From contig OY282371.1 of NCBI GenBank assembly GCA_958295715.1, forward strand, positions 520,133 through 584,132: a DNA stretch of 64,000 bases, read 5' to 3'. Below the pieces are notes generated by a model. It ran no database searches and had not been told where the DNA came from. It was given only the letters and a program-made list of their open reading frames with translations. Below are positions 1 through 8,619 of this stretch, in pieces. The DNA is from an uncultured Dehalococcoidia bacterium. GTDB taxonomy: Bacteria; Chloroflexota; Dehalococcoidia; Lucifugimonadales; GCA-2712585. Position 1 is the stretch's first letter. Every line of letters starts with the position of its first letter. The position numbers were made by a program, and so were the translations under genes.

Positions 1-597
1 CATCACCTGCTCATCCTTGGAGGGCAGCAGGACGCATTCGCGGCCCCTTCTAATGGCCAGAATCGCCAGGCCGTACTTGTCGCGGGGGCCGCTGACCCCC
101 GCCTCCTCCAGGGTGCGCTTCATCATGTGGTCCGGCGGGCGCATCTTGGTTATCCCGTAGTCGGAGGACACGTCTATGTAGTCGATGACCCCCGGGTGGA
201 AGTCCACGTGGGCCAGCCGCTTGCCCATCTCCTGCTCCGGATACACCACCTTGTCGGCGCCTATGCGCTCCAGCGTGTCGCCGTGGAGTTGGCTGGATGA
301 CCGGGCGATGATGAACGGTATGTTCAGGCTCTTCAGCAGCACCGTGACCAGGATGCTGGCCTGGATGTCGGAGCCGATGGCCACAACGGCCACGTCCGAG
401 TTCTGCACTCCCAACTCCAAAAGAAGGCTCCGGCTGGTGGCGTCTCCCCGCACGGCGTAAGTAACCGTGCCCATGGCGTCCTGAACGTTCTTCTCGTCCT
501 GGTCCATGGCCAACACGTCGTGGCCCACCTGGTAAAGCTCCTGAGCCATGCTGGAGCCGAACCGGCCCAACCCTATCACAACCGCCTGCTTCTTCAT
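1..597 (-). CDS. trkA: TrkA/KtrA-type potassium uptake regulator, 3' end outside window
   Basis: This is a cytoplasmic gating subunit of a Trk/Ktr potassium transporter. The N-terminus shows an RCK_N Rossmann fold: VIGLGRFGSS nucleotide-binding loop near residue 8, acidic residues after strand 2 (LAMDQDE), then GDATS near residue 52. The ATG lies directly after the trkH stop, so the two genes form a translationally coupled pair. About 199 codons are visible. The C-terminal RCK_C domain has begun (ILAIRRG, VLLPSKDEQ) and is cut by the window edge. Binding of NAD(H)/ATP and gating of TrkH are known for the family. Confidence in the family is high. Confidence 0.93.
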   Translation of the reverse strand, partial: MKKQAVVIGLGRFGSSMAQELYQVGHDVLAMDQDEKNVQDAMGTVTYAVRGDATSRSLLLELGVQNSDVAVVAIGSDIQASILVTVLLKSLNIPFIIARSSSQLHGDTLERIGADKVVYPEQEMGKRLAHVDFHPGVIDYIDVSSDYGITKMRPPDHMMKRTLEEAGVSGPRDKYGLAILAIRRGRECVLLPSKDEQVM

Positions 598-2037
598 CTA
601 ACCAATCCTGATGCTTTCTTCAGCGTATCTGTAGACGACGCCCTCCTCCTGTGGGATCAGGGCCAAGGCCAGGGCCAAGGGGCCCAGCCTTCCCAGTATC
701 ATAAGGGCCATCAGCATTATTTTACCCCATAAGGTCAAGATAGGCGCAATCCCCATAGAAAGCCCCGTAGTCCCAAAGGCGGAGACGGCCTCGAAGAGCA
801 TGTCTAGAAAGGCGAAGTGGCCGGCTTCCTCGGTGAAGGTGAGGGCGAGGGAGATGATGAAGATAAGCCCGCCGCCGAGAATGGCCACCGTCACGGCCCT
901 GTACACCTGGGCGCGGGGTATCTCCCGCCCGAAGGCCTCCGTCTGGGACCTGCCCCTTATAGAGGAAAGGACCGTGGCCGCTATCACCGCGAAGGTTCCC
1001 ACCTTAATTCCCCCGGCCACGGACCCGGCCCCGCCGCCGATGAACATGAGGCCAATGAAGAACAGCTTGGTGAAGTCCCGAATCTCGCTGAAGTTGGTGG
1101 AGGTCAGCCCCGCGGTCCTGCCGCTTACGGAGTGGAACAGGGCGATACCGGACTTTTCCGGGATGTCGAGGGACCCGATGGTGGCGTTGTTGGAGTACTC
1201 GGCGAGGAAAAAGACCAGCCCGCCGGCTATCCACAAGAAAATGCTTGTGGTAATTATCATCTTGGTGTCCAGGGTGAACCTGCTGAACCGCCTGCGCCGG
1301 TACATGTCCACAATCACCGACCAGCCGATGCCCCCCAGGATGATGAGGCCCCCCACGAAGACCAGTATGGGGAACTTGGAGTTTATCCCCTCCAGGCTAT
1401 CGGTGTGGGGGAGGATGGTGAGGCCGGCGTTGTTGAAGCTGGACACCGACAGGAAGGCCGACTGCCAGAGGGCGTCACCCGTTGAGAACTCCGAGGACAT
1501 CTGCCAGAAGATTAGGGCCATGCCCAGGGCGTAGATGCCGATGACCACTATCACGATGCGGCGCAGCAGGGCCACCACGCCGCCAATCCTGTCACCGCCC
1601 AGGGTGTCGCGAATGAGCATTTGGCCGGAAAGGGTGGTCCTCTGTCCCACCAGGGTCAGCAGGAAGGTGGCGAAACCCATGAACCCGATGCCGCCCATGA
1701 GCATGAGGGCGAAGATAACCCCCTTGCCAAAGGCGCTCCAGTGGTCGGCGGTGGACACCACCGTCAACCCGGTAACCGTGGCCGCGGAGGTGGAGGTGAA
1801 GAAGGCGTCTCGCCAGGGCGTGAACTCGCCCCCGGCGCTGGACACGGGCAGGGCCAGCAGCAACCCCCCAAGGCCAATGAGGGCCGCGAAGCCGTAGAGC
1901 AGCAGCAACGGCGTGGCGAACAGCCGCAGGGGACGCTGGCGGCGGCCCCGCAGCTTGAGAACCGTGGGGCGCATCTCCCGCAGCCGGGAGCGGCGGATTA
2001 CCGGTTCATTGAAACCTCTCGGCTCGTTGCTTGCCAA
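598..2037 (-). CDS. trkH: TrkH/KtrB-type potassium channel subunit
   Basis: This is the membrane pore of a Trk/Ktr potassium uptake system, 479 residues, about the usual KtrB length. Many hydrophobic segments are present, and four degenerate P-loop motifs can be read in order: TGLTVV, NNAGLTIL, GRTAGLTS and FGTTGLSMG, as expected for the fourfold SKT fold. A glycine-rich GGGAGSVAGGIK segment precedes the last pore repeat. The N-terminus carries a basic cytoplasmic tail. The start is TTG with an AGGAGGG ribosome site just upstream. It is followed without a gap by the trkA partner. A promoter about 200 bases upstream drives the pair. Confidence 0.93.
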   Translation of the reverse strand: MASNEPRGFNEPVIRRSRLREMRPTVLKLRGRRQRPLRLFATPLLLLYGFAALIGLGGLLLALPVSSAGGEFTPWRDAFFTSTSAATVTGLTVVSTADHWSAFGKGVIFALMLMGGIGFMGFATFLLTLVGQRTTLSGQMLIRDTLGGDRIGGVVALLRRIVIVVIGIYALGMALIFWQMSSEFSTGDALWQSAFLSVSSFNNAGLTILPHTDSLEGINSKFPILVFVGGLIILGGIGWSVIVDMYRRRRFSRFTLDTKMIITTSIFLWIAGGLVFFLAEYSNNATIGSLDIPEKSGIALFHSVSGRTAGLTSTNFSEIRDFTKLFFIGLMFIGGGAGSVAGGIKVGTFAVIAATVLSSIRGRSQTEAFGREIPRAQVYRAVTVAILGGGLIFIISLALTFTEEAGHFAFLDMLFEAVSAFGTTGLSMGIAPILTLWGKIMLMALMILGRLGPLALALALIPQEEGVVYRYAEESIRIG

Positions 2038-2233
2038 AGCCCTCCTCTAGGAAGAGGCCCCCGGTCGCGCCCGGCATCGCCCCGGCTGCCTCAAGTCCGG
2101 TTTATCCGCCATCCCGCGCGTCGCAATTCGTAAAGGATAGTGGGAAACGCGCCCGTTTGAGGACCGCCGCCAGCGTCGCCCCCCGTCGGTTCCAGGGCCT
2201 CCGTCCGCCGTTAATCGGCGAAAATGAAACGGA
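2038..2233 (-). other. GC-rich 5' leader of trkH-trkA
   Basis: Between the predicted promoter and the TTG start lies a roughly 190-base untranslated leader, long for this compact genome and rich in complementary GC segments. Potassium transporter leaders in other bacteria can hold c-di-AMP riboswitches. I looked for that consensus (GGGGAACC then GGGUGAAUCC and the 3' GUCAGCUAACC block). I found only GGAACCG and not the rest, so I do not call a riboswitch. Its function is unknown. Confidence 0.3.
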
Positions 2234-2262
2234 ATTCTATGGCGCGTCAAAGGGAGTGTCAA
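2234..2262 (-). promoter_or_regulatory. Sigma-70-type promoter for trkH-trkA
   Basis: On the minus strand a perfect TTGACA (2262-2257) is followed after 17 bases by TAGAAT (2239-2234). The spacing is optimal and five of six -10 bases fit consensus. Transcription would begin near 2227. Confidence 0.65.
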
Positions 2263-2611
2263 CCATACTATATTGGCCCTTGGGACGGCCCGGGGATGGC
2301 GCGTCGCCGCTTCCCCCCTTCCGCCCCACAGACCCCCTGAGAGGGCGGATACGAGTTTGGGAGCCTCGCTTTGGCGGTGGTCCCGTCCGTTCCCTCAGTC
2401 ATTCCTACAGAAGGGAGGTGAAACGGCTTTTAACCCGTTTTGGTGGAACAATAACGCCCCTCCCCTGCCATCCTGATAACCGACGCGAGGGTAATTCATT
2501 CCCGTTCCACTGTCAAACGGGGCTTGTTTATGAAGAGGGCAGGGCTTTATAAGTCGTAACGGACCCGAAGCACTTTTATTCATACTTTTTGCCCCTTGGA
2601 GAACAGCAACC
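2263..2611. other. Intergenic region, no gene seen
   Basis: This stretch separates the divergent trkH promoter and the small zinc-ribbon gene. Open frames here are short and lack ribosome sites, and no tRNA or obvious repeat was recognised. GGAG at 2598-2601 is the ribosome site of the downstream gene. Confidence 0.4.
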
Positions 2612-2857
2612 ATGACAACAAGAGAACTTTCTGCCACGTCGCCAAGTCCCGTGACGGAAGCCCTGGCTTGCCGTCATCACTGGGTCATAGAGGCCCCCAC
2701 CGGCCCCATAAGCCGCGGAAGCTGCCGCCGGTGCGGGCAGACCCAGGAGTTCAACAACATCATAGAGACCGCCCCGTGGGTGGAGGAGGGGGGCGGCGCC
2801 CCGGGTGAGGACCCCATGGAGATGGCCATGTACGGGGAGGCCCCGGATCTCATGTAG
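2612..2857 (+). CDS. Small CxxC zinc-ribbon-like protein
   Basis: This is an 81-residue protein with an ATG preceded by a good GGAG ribosome site. The middle holds ACRHHW followed by SCRRCGQTQEFNN, that is a Cys-His pair then a CxxC pair, which suggests one zinc-binding knuckle. The C-terminus is acidic and proline/glycine-rich. I recall similar short proteins in Chloroflexota and actinobacteria, but none with a known role. It stands alone, convergent with cofE. A real gene is supported by start context and cysteine pattern. Function unknown. Confidence 0.7.
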   Translation: MTTRELSATSPSPVTEALACRHHWVIEAPTGPISRGSCRRCGQTQEFNNIIETAPWVEEGGGAPGEDPMEMAMYGEAPDLM

Positions 2858-2869
2858 TCCACCGGCCAA

Positions 2870-3634
2870 TCAGCGGAACAGGTCCCGCTCCGGCGGCCTG
2901 ATGAGGGGGCCTATCCCCGAAGGGCCGGCGTCGTAACGGGCGCCCCTTATGAGGGCCGCCGGACGCTGGGCCGCCTTGCCCATGACCAGTTCCGCCGCCG
3001 AGGCCAACTCGTCGGCCACCGCTATGGTGGTGGTCCGCAGGGGCCGTCCGTAAGCGTCCTCTTGGCCGCGGTAGTCGAGGAGGGGGTTGATTCCGGCCGC
3101 GCCTATGGCCACGTTCACCGCGCCCTCGCGCCAGGGCCTGCCGAAGGTGTCGGAGATGATAACGCCTATCTCGACGCCCAGGACTGCCCGCGCCCGTTTC
3201 ATCACGGCCCTGGCCGAGGCGTCCGGGTCCAAGGGCAGCAGGGCCACGACGTCGCGGCCTTCTACGCCTCCCACGTTAGACGCGTCCACCCCGGCGTTGG
3301 CGCACCGGAATCCGTGGCGGGTCTCCGCTATGATGACGCCCCGGTCCATCCGCACAATGCGCTTGGACTCCCGCAGGACCACCTCCGTGTGCCGCGGGTC
3401 CCTGCCGTGCTCTGAGGCTATCTCCACGGCCAGGGGGGATGGCTCCACCGTCGCCAGGTCGACAATGCGCCCCTCGGCCTTGGACACCACCTTCTGGGCA
3501 ATCACCAGCAGGTCGCCATTCGCTATGGCCGTTCCCTGGGCGGAGGCGGCCTCCAAGAGGAGCGCGGCCAGGTCGTCCCCCGGCCTGACCTCCGGGATTC
3601 CATCAATGGCTATTACGCTTATCTCCGGCGGCAT
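2870..3634 (-). CDS. cofE: Coenzyme F420-0:L-glutamate ligase
   Basis: This enzyme adds gamma-linked glutamates to F420-0 using GTP, completing the redox cofactor F420. The start at 3634 gives 254 residues, the usual length, beginning PEISVIAIDGIPEV; an in-frame ATG 11 codons upstream has no ribosome site. Family hallmarks include the substrate-binding SKAEGR segment, VIISDTFGRPWREG and VAIGAAG in the second half, and DELASAAELVMGKA near the C-terminus. The presence of cofE fits the several luciferase-like oxidoreductases later in the window, some of which probably use F420. It is convergent with the preceding small gene. Confidence 0.93.
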   Translation of the reverse strand: MPPEISVIAIDGIPEVRPGDDLAALLLEAASAQGTAIANGDLLVIAQKVVSKAEGRIVDLATVEPSPLAVEIASEHGRDPRHTEVVLRESKRIVRMDRGVIIAETRHGFRCANAGVDASNVGGVEGRDVVALLPLDPDASARAVMKRARAVLGVEIGVIISDTFGRPWREGAVNVAIGAAGINPLLDYRGQEDAYGRPLRTTTIAVADELASAAELVMGKAAQRPAALIRGARYDAGPSGIGPLIRPPERDLFR

Positions 3635-3701
3635 GGCCCCTTCAGCGACTTGGCCCTTTGGCGGCATGGATACTTCAGCGACTTAGATACTCGCCGCGTA
3701 G

Positions 3702-3707
3702 TATAAT
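3702..3707 (+). promoter_or_regulatory. -10 element before the cobalamin adenosyltransferase
   Basis: A perfect TATAAT lies 57 bases before the GTG start at 3764. No convincing -35 hexamer was seen at 16-18 bases, so it may be weak or activator-dependent. It also lies in the divergent gap upstream of cofE. Confidence 0.4.
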
Positions 3708-3763
3708 GGCTAGCGCGGGAGGACGCCACGCGTCCCCATCAACAAGCCGGGGGTGAGCTTACG

Positions 3764-4333
3764 GTGACCGGCGGCAAGCGTTTGTACACGAAGTTCGGCG
3801 ACGAGGGCGAGACCGGCCTCCTCTATGGAGGAAGGGTGTCCAAGGCCAACCTCCACTGCGAGGCCTACGGGGCCACCGACGAGACCGTCTCGGCCCTTGG
3901 GCTGGCCAGGGCCCTATCCCAGGATGCCCGCGTGCGGGAGATGCTGAAGACCTTGGAGCGGGAACTCTTTACCGTGGGCGCGGAGTTGGCCACGGACCCC
4001 GAAAAGTACGACGCCTTCAACCGCCACTTCACCCCCCTATCGCCGGAGATGACCTCCCGCTTGGAGGGCCTCATCGACTCCCTCCAGGCCGCTGTCACCC
4101 TTCCACGCTCCTTCATACTGCCCGGGGCCTCCCCCGCCTCCGCCGCCGTGGACCTGGCCCGCACCAGCGCGCGCCGGGCCGAAAGGGAGGCCGTTAGGCT
4201 CAAGGAGGCGGGACGCCTGGCCAACCCGGAGGTCCTGCGCTATCTGAACCGCCTCGGCGACCTGCTGTTCATCGTCGCCCGCTATGAAGACCGCCACCTC
4301 CCCATGGAGAAGCTGACCGGCGATGACGACTGA
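3764..4333 (+). CDS. Cob(I)alamin adenosyltransferase, PduO type
   Basis: This enzyme transfers the adenosyl group of ATP to cob(I)alamin to make adenosylcobalamin. The protein has 189 residues, the usual PduO/MMAB size. The ATP-binding N-terminus reads LYTKFGDEGETGLLYGG, followed by YGATDETVSALG. The later helix holds RTSARRAERE and a C-terminal YLNRLGDLLF segment, both typical. The start is GTG. The gene overlaps hisH by 11 bases. Adenosylcobalamin would serve the acyl-CoA mutase encoded near 61 kb; that link is inference. Confidence 0.92.
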   Translation: MTGGKRLYTKFGDEGETGLLYGGRVSKANLHCEAYGATDETVSALGLARALSQDARVREMLKTLERELFTVGAELATDPEKYDAFNRHFTPLSPEMTSRLEGLIDSLQAAVTLPRSFILPGASPASAAVDLARTSARRAEREAVRLKEAGRLANPEVLRYLNRLGDLLFIVARYEDRHLPMEKLTGDDD

Positions 4334-4988
4334 ACAAGACCTCTCGAGCGCGGTCTTGAGGGGTCTGAAGGTGGTGGTGGTTGACTACGAGTCCGGCAAT
4401 CTCCGGAGCGTGGCCAAGGCCTTGGAGCGGGCCGGCGTCTGCCCCGTGGTGTCGGGAGACCCGGCCGAGCTGTCCAACGCCGACGCCGTGGTCCTGCCGG
4501 GCGTTGGCGCCGCAGGCTCGGCCATGAAAACCCTCCACCGGCGCGGCCTCATCGACCCGCTGCGAGGCTTCATAGAGTCGGGGAAACCCTTCCTCGGCCT
4601 CTGCCTGGGTCTTCAACTCCTCATGGAGCGCGCCGAGGAGGGGGACGTCGCCTGCCTCGGAGTTGCCCCCGGCCGGGCGCGTCGGCTTCCTTCCAACCTC
4701 AAAGTCCCCCACATGGGTTGGAATCTGGTGGAGTTCACAGGCTCCCATCCCGCCCTCCGGGAGATGCCGCCCAAGGGCTACTTCTACTTTGTGCACAGCT
4801 ACTACGTAGACCCCGAAGACGCGGGCCTGGCCGTGGGGTTCACGGAGTACGGGCTGCGGTTTTGCAGCGTGCTGGCCAAGGGCGGCCTTCTGGCGACCCA
4901 GTTCCACCCCGAAAAGAGCGGCCCCCTGGGGTTGAAGCTCTACCGCGGCTTTGCGCGCCACGCCGCCGCCTTGGCCGGAGGCGGGTAA
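4323..4988 (+). CDS. hisH: Imidazole glycerol phosphate synthase, glutaminase subunit
   Basis: HisH hydrolyses glutamine and channels ammonia to HisF in histidine synthesis. The 221-residue class I amidotransferase shows DYESGNLRSV at the start, the nucleophile elbow GLCLGLQLL with the catalytic Cys, and the His-Glu pair in TQFHPEKSG near the C-terminus. The N-terminal dozen residues (TTEQDLSS) are an extension compared with typical HisH. The gene is tightly linked to hisA. Its partner hisF lies 3 kb downstream rather than adjacent. Confidence 0.94.
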   Translation: MTTEQDLSSAVLRGLKVVVVDYESGNLRSVAKALERAGVCPVVSGDPAELSNADAVVLPGVGAAGSAMKTLHRRGLIDPLRGFIESGKPFLGLCLGLQLLMERAEEGDVACLGVAPGRARRLPSNLKVPHMGWNLVEFTGSHPALREMPPKGYFYFVHSYYVDPEDAGLAVGFTEYGLRFCSVLAKGGLLATQFHPEKSGPLGLKLYRGFARHAAALAGGG

Positions 4989-4993
4989 GGGTC

Positions 4994-5716
4994 GTGGAGG
5001 TCATCCCCGCCATCGACCTCATGGACGGCGCCTGCGTCCGACTCTACCAGGGCGACTTCCAACGGGCGACGGTCTTCTCCACAAGCCCCGTGGACACGGC
5101 CTTGCGCTGGCAGGAGGCCGGGGCGCCCCGGCTCCACGTGGTTGACCTGGACGGCTCAAGGCTCGGCTCCCCCGCCAACCTGGAGTCTATTCAGGCCATA
5201 CAAGCCGCCGTGGACGCGCCAATTCAGGTGGGCGGCGGCATAAGGAGCCACGGCGCCGCCTGCCGCCTGCTGGAGTCCGGGGTAGACCGCGTCATCATCG
5301 GCACGGCGGCGGTCAAGGACCCCGGCATGTTGGAGCGGCTGTGCCGCGACTGGGGGCCGGAGCGGGTCGTCGTGGCCGTGGACGCGCGCGACCGGCGGGT
5401 GGCCGTCGGTGGCTGGCTGGAGGAGACGTCCATTGACGCCCTCGACCTGCTCGCCAGGACGGCCAAGCTGGGGCCTAGACGCTTCCTCTACACCGACATC
5501 ACCCGCGACGGCGCCATGACCTCCCCCAACTTTGAGGCCGTTAGGGAGATGGCCCAAAGCGGCCAAGGCGTCATCATCGCCTCCGGCGGCGTCTCCTCCC
5601 TTGAGGACATTCGCCGTCTGGCCGCGACGGGGGCCGAGGCCGTAGTGGTGGGGAGCGCCCTCTATCGGAACTCCATCGACCTGGCGGAGGCCATACAAGT
5701 GGCCGGGGGTGGCTGA
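4994..5716 (+). CDS. hisA: ProFAR isomerase
   Basis: HisA opens the sugar ring of ProFAR in histidine synthesis. The GTG at 4994 gives the expected 240 residues beginning VEVIPAIDLMDG; the open frame extends further upstream only as an antisense-like shadow of hisH. Catalytic aspartates of the two half-barrels are in PAIDLMDG and YTDITRDG, and the phosphate-binding loops read QVGGGIRS and ASGGVSS. It starts 5 bases after the hisH stop, so the pair is one transcription unit. Confidence 0.94.
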   Translation: MEVIPAIDLMDGACVRLYQGDFQRATVFSTSPVDTALRWQEAGAPRLHVVDLDGSRLGSPANLESIQAIQAAVDAPIQVGGGIRSHGAACRLLESGVDRVIIGTAAVKDPGMLERLCRDWGPERVVVAVDARDRRVAVGGWLEETSIDALDLLARTAKLGPRRFLYTDITRDGAMTSPNFEAVREMAQSGQGVIIASGGVSSLEDIRRLAATGAEAVVVGSALYRNSIDLAEAIQVAGGG

Positions 5717-5719
5717 GCC

Positions 5720-5741
5720 GGGACACAAGCCGCTTGTGCCC
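5720..5741 (+). terminator. Hairpin after hisA
   Basis: GGGACACAAG and CTTGTGCCC form a strong stem with one bulged A and a three-base loop just after the hisA stop. There is no T-run, so an intrinsic terminator is only possible. Confidence 0.3.
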
Positions 5742-5908
5742 CCTGCGCCAGCCTAGTAAAATCAGGCAAAAATCCCTCACTCAGTCGTCTCGTGGAGGCG
5801 GGAATCCGGCGGCCGCGACGCGCGGGTTGCGATGGCGTAGTCCCTCTCGACCGGATAGGGCCGGCGCGACGGGCGCAGATGTAAAGCTGGGCGAGGCGTA
5901 GGCGGCGG

Positions 5909-7153
5909 ATGGACCTATCCCTTCAAAACTACATAGTAATCGGAGTCACCGCGGCCCTAACGGTGGCCCTGCTGCTCCTGTTCCACTGGATGATCCCCCG
6001 CTGGCTGGGCCGGCTCATCCGGCGGGTGGACGACGTAATCCCCGCCGAGCTCTCCAGCCTGGTGACGCCCGTGGCCAGGCTCATCCGCGTCCTGCTGGCC
6101 CTTCTCCTCTTAATCCCCGCCGGGTTCACCATCGCCAGCCAGCTGGGGGTCGACGTCAGCGGCGTCCTCAACTTCTCCGAGGCCGAGGGGGCCGCCGTGG
6201 GGCGGTGGCTGGCCGCCAGGTTCCTTGTCATCGTAATAATCGTCGCGGTGGCCTTTCTGGGCATACGGATAATCAGCCGCGTGACGACGCCCCTCATCGC
6301 GCAGTACCTTACCAAGCGCGGGGACGCGGACGAGGACCCGGATGAGGTGGAGAAGCGCGCCCGCACCCTCCAAGGCGTCGTGTCCAACACCCTGAACGTG
6401 GTTGTGGCGGCCATGGCCTTCTTCATGATACTGGCTCAGCTTGGCATCAACATCACCCCCATACTGGCGGGGGCGGGCGTGGTGGGAATAGCCGTCGGCC
6501 TGGGGGCGCAGAGCCTCATCAAGGACATCATCGCCGGCGTCCTCATAATGCTGGAGGACCAGTACCGGGTGGGCGACGTGGCCACCATCGCCGGGGTGTC
6601 GGGCATGGTGGAGGACATCAACCTGCGCCGCACCACCCTGCGCGACTGGGACTACACCCAGCACGTGGTGCCCAACGGCGAGATACGCATCGCCAGCAAC
6701 TTCACCAAGGAGCGGTCGGGGGTGAACCTGAACATCGAAGTCGCCTACAAAGAAGACCTGGACCGGGTGATGGCCGTCATCGCAAAGGTGGGACAGGACC
6801 TGTCCGACGACCGGCGCTTCGGCCCCCTCATCACCAGCCCACTAAGGCCCATGCGGGTCCACGAGTTCGGCGGGTCGGGCATTGCCATTAAGGTGATGGG
6901 TGAGACTAAGCCCATGCAGCAGTGGGACGTGGCGGGGGAGTTCCGGCGCCGCATCAAGCGGGTCTTTGATGAGGAGGGAATCGAAATCCCCTTCCCCCAC
7001 GTCACCCTCTACTGGGGGGCCGACGCGGAGCCTTCCCCACCCCGACCGCCGGACGCCATCAAAAAGGACCATGGCCAAAGGGACTACGGGCAGCCCCCCG
7101 GAGGGGAGGGCCCCTCCTTTGGCGACGGCCCCGATGGCCCGGACGGTCCATAG
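5909..7153 (+). CDS. mscS: MscS-family mechanosensitive channel
   Basis: This is a small-conductance mechanosensitive channel that releases solutes under hypo-osmotic stress. The 414 residues contain hydrophobic segments around 8-30, 57-75, 100-118 and 157-177. A glycine/alanine-rich pore helix follows (ILAGAGVVGIAVGLGAQS, about 181-198). The beta domain has LEDQYRVGD and VPNGEI, as in the family. The C-terminal tail from about residue 370 is rich in proline and glycine and poorly conserved. The start is ATG after a purine-rich GGCGG site. It lies between his genes without obvious functional linkage. Confidence 0.92.
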   Translation: MDLSLQNYIVIGVTAALTVALLLLFHWMIPRWLGRLIRRVDDVIPAELSSLVTPVARLIRVLLALLLLIPAGFTIASQLGVDVSGVLNFSEAEGAAVGRWLAARFLVIVIIVAVAFLGIRIISRVTTPLIAQYLTKRGDADEDPDEVEKRARTLQGVVSNTLNVVVAAMAFFMILAQLGINITPILAGAGVVGIAVGLGAQSLIKDIIAGVLIMLEDQYRVGDVATIAGVSGMVEDINLRRTTLRDWDYTQHVVPNGEIRIASNFTKERSGVNLNIEVAYKEDLDRVMAVIAKVGQDLSDDRRFGPLITSPLRPMRVHEFGGSGIAIKVMGETKPMQQWDVAGEFRRRIKRVFDEEGIEIPFPHVTLYWGADAEPSPPRPPDAIKKDHGQRDYGQPPGGEGPSFGDGPDGPDGP

Positions 7154-7157
7154 CCCC

Positions 7158-7739
7158 ATGGCCGGTTCCCACATGTCACAGGACGAGTTCATCGAGGCCC
7201 TTCTCTCGCCGGACCGGGCCTTGGACCCCTACGAACTGCTGACCCGGCTGCCCATTGACCCCTACCAAACCGTCGCCGACCTGGGCTGCGGCCCCGGCTA
7301 CTATTCCCTGCCCTTGGCCAAGCACCTGTCCCACGGCAAGCTCTACGCCCTGGACGTTGACGACCTCATGCTCGACGCCCTGCGCCGCCGCCTATCGGAC
7401 GCCCGCCTTGGCAACGTTGAGGCGCTGAAGACTGGCGGGCTGGACTTTCCCATACCCCCTTCCTCCCTGGATGGGCTGCTCGTGGCCTACGTCGTTCACC
7501 ACAGCCCCGACGCGCCCGCCTTTATGAGGGCCGCCGCCCGGCTGCTGAAGCCCTCCGGGTGGGCCTGTGTGTTAGAATGGCATCGCGTGGAGACGGAGGA
7601 CGGCCCTCCTCTGGAGGAACGCATCGGCCCGGCGGAGATGGCGTCCTTGGGCAGGGACGCGGGGTTAATCCCGCTGCGACGGCATGACCTGAAGGACTCC
7701 CAATACATGATGCTGTTCAAGGGGCCGGCAGCCCCGTGA
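7158..7739 (+). CDS. Class I SAM-dependent methyltransferase
   Basis: The 193-residue protein shows motif I, ADLGCGPGYYSLPLA, near residue 40, then ALDVDDLMLD (acidic residue that would bind the SAM ribose) and LVAYVVHHSPD as motif IV. These are hallmarks of the Methyltransf_11/25 group. The substrate is unknown. The ATG at 7158 lies 5 bases after the mscS stop; ATG at 7173 is an alternative. The frame stays open far upstream inside mscS, but that part is an out-of-frame shadow. Confidence 0.85.
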   Translation: MAGSHMSQDEFIEALLSPDRALDPYELLTRLPIDPYQTVADLGCGPGYYSLPLAKHLSHGKLYALDVDDLMLDALRRRLSDARLGNVEALKTGGLDFPIPPSSLDGLLVAYVVHHSPDAPAFMRAAARLLKPSGWACVLEWHRVETEDGPPLEERIGPAEMASLGRDAGLIPLRRHDLKDSQYMMLFKGPAAP

Positions 7740-7791
7740 CTAGGCTAAAAAATCCCCGCCGCGCCCGCATATCCAAGGGAAAAGCGCCGCC

Positions 7792-8571
7792 ATGCTCACC
7801 AAACGGATAATCCCGTGCCTGGACGTGAAGGATGGCCGCGTGGTCAAGGGCGTCCGGTTCCTTGACCACCGGGACGCCGGGGACCCGGTGGCCCTGGCCG
7901 CCTTCTACGACGTGGAGGGCGCCGATGAACTGGTCTTCTACGACATCACCGCCTCCGCCGACGAGCGAGGCATCATGCTTAACGTGGTGTCCCGCGCCGC
8001 CGAGCAGGTCTTCATACCCCTCACCGTGGGCGGCGGCATTAGAACGGTGGAGGACGTGCGGACGATGCTGAAGGCCGGCGCCGACAAGGTTTCCATCAAC
8101 ACCGCCGCCGTGGAGAACCCCCGGCTCATTCAGGAGGCCGCCTACGCCTTCGGCAGCCAGTGCGTCGTCTTGGGCCTCGATGCCCGGCGGGTTCCCGACG
8201 CCCGGCCGCCGAGGTGGGAGGTCCGGGTGCGGACAGGACGCGGCGGCGGCCAGCCGACGGCCCTTGACGCCGTGGAGTGGGCCGCGAAGGCCGCGGAGTT
8301 GGGCGCAGGGGAGATTGTGGTCAACAGCATGGACAGCGACGGCGCCCGGACGGGTTACGACCTGGCGTTGAACCGGGCCGTGGCCGAGGCTACGCCCGTG
8401 CCGGTGGTGGCCAGCGGCGGGGCCGGGAACCTGTGCCATCTGCGTCAGGTCCTCCAAGAGGGCAAGGCCGACGCGGCCCTGGCCGCCAGCATCTTCCATT
8501 TCGGCGTCTACTCCATAAGGCAGGCCAAGGAGCATCTGGCTCGCCACGGCATCCCCGTCAGGCCGGTTTGA
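7792..8571 (+). CDS. hisF: Imidazole glycerol phosphate synthase, cyclase subunit
   Basis: HisF joins PRFAR with ammonia from HisH to make imidazole glycerol phosphate and AICAR. The 259-residue TIM barrel carries the catalytic aspartates in [14 protein letters not shown] and [13 protein letters not shown], with phosphate loops TVGGGIR and ASGGAGN. An ATG with a purine-rich AAGGGAAA site lies upstream. It is separated from hisH-hisA by mscS and the methyltransferase. Confidence 0.95.
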   Translation: MLTKRIIPCLDVKDGRVVKGVRFLDHRDAGDPVALAAFYDVEGADELVFYDITASADERGIMLNVVSRAAEQVFIPLTVGGGIRTVEDVRTMLKAGADKVSINTAAVENPRLIQEAAYAFGSQCVVLGLDARRVPDARPPRWEVRVRTGRGGGQPTALDAVEWAAKAAELGAGEIVVNSMDSDGARTGYDLALNRAVAEATPVPVVASGGAGNLCHLRQVLQEGKADAALAASIFHFGVYSIRQAKEHLARHGIPVRPV

Positions 8572-8619
8572 AGGGGGAATTGGGCAACGTGAGCGGTGCG
8601 ACAACTATCCTCTCACGCC

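Noticed and set aside
2038..2233. c-di-AMP (ydaO) riboswitch upstream of trkH
   Set aside because: Only a GGAACCG-like piece fits; the other conserved blocks are absent, so I left it as an unassigned leader.
2047..2262. 71-codon frame upstream of trkH on the minus strand
   Set aside because: It would start inside the -35 element of the trkH promoter and shows no conserved features.
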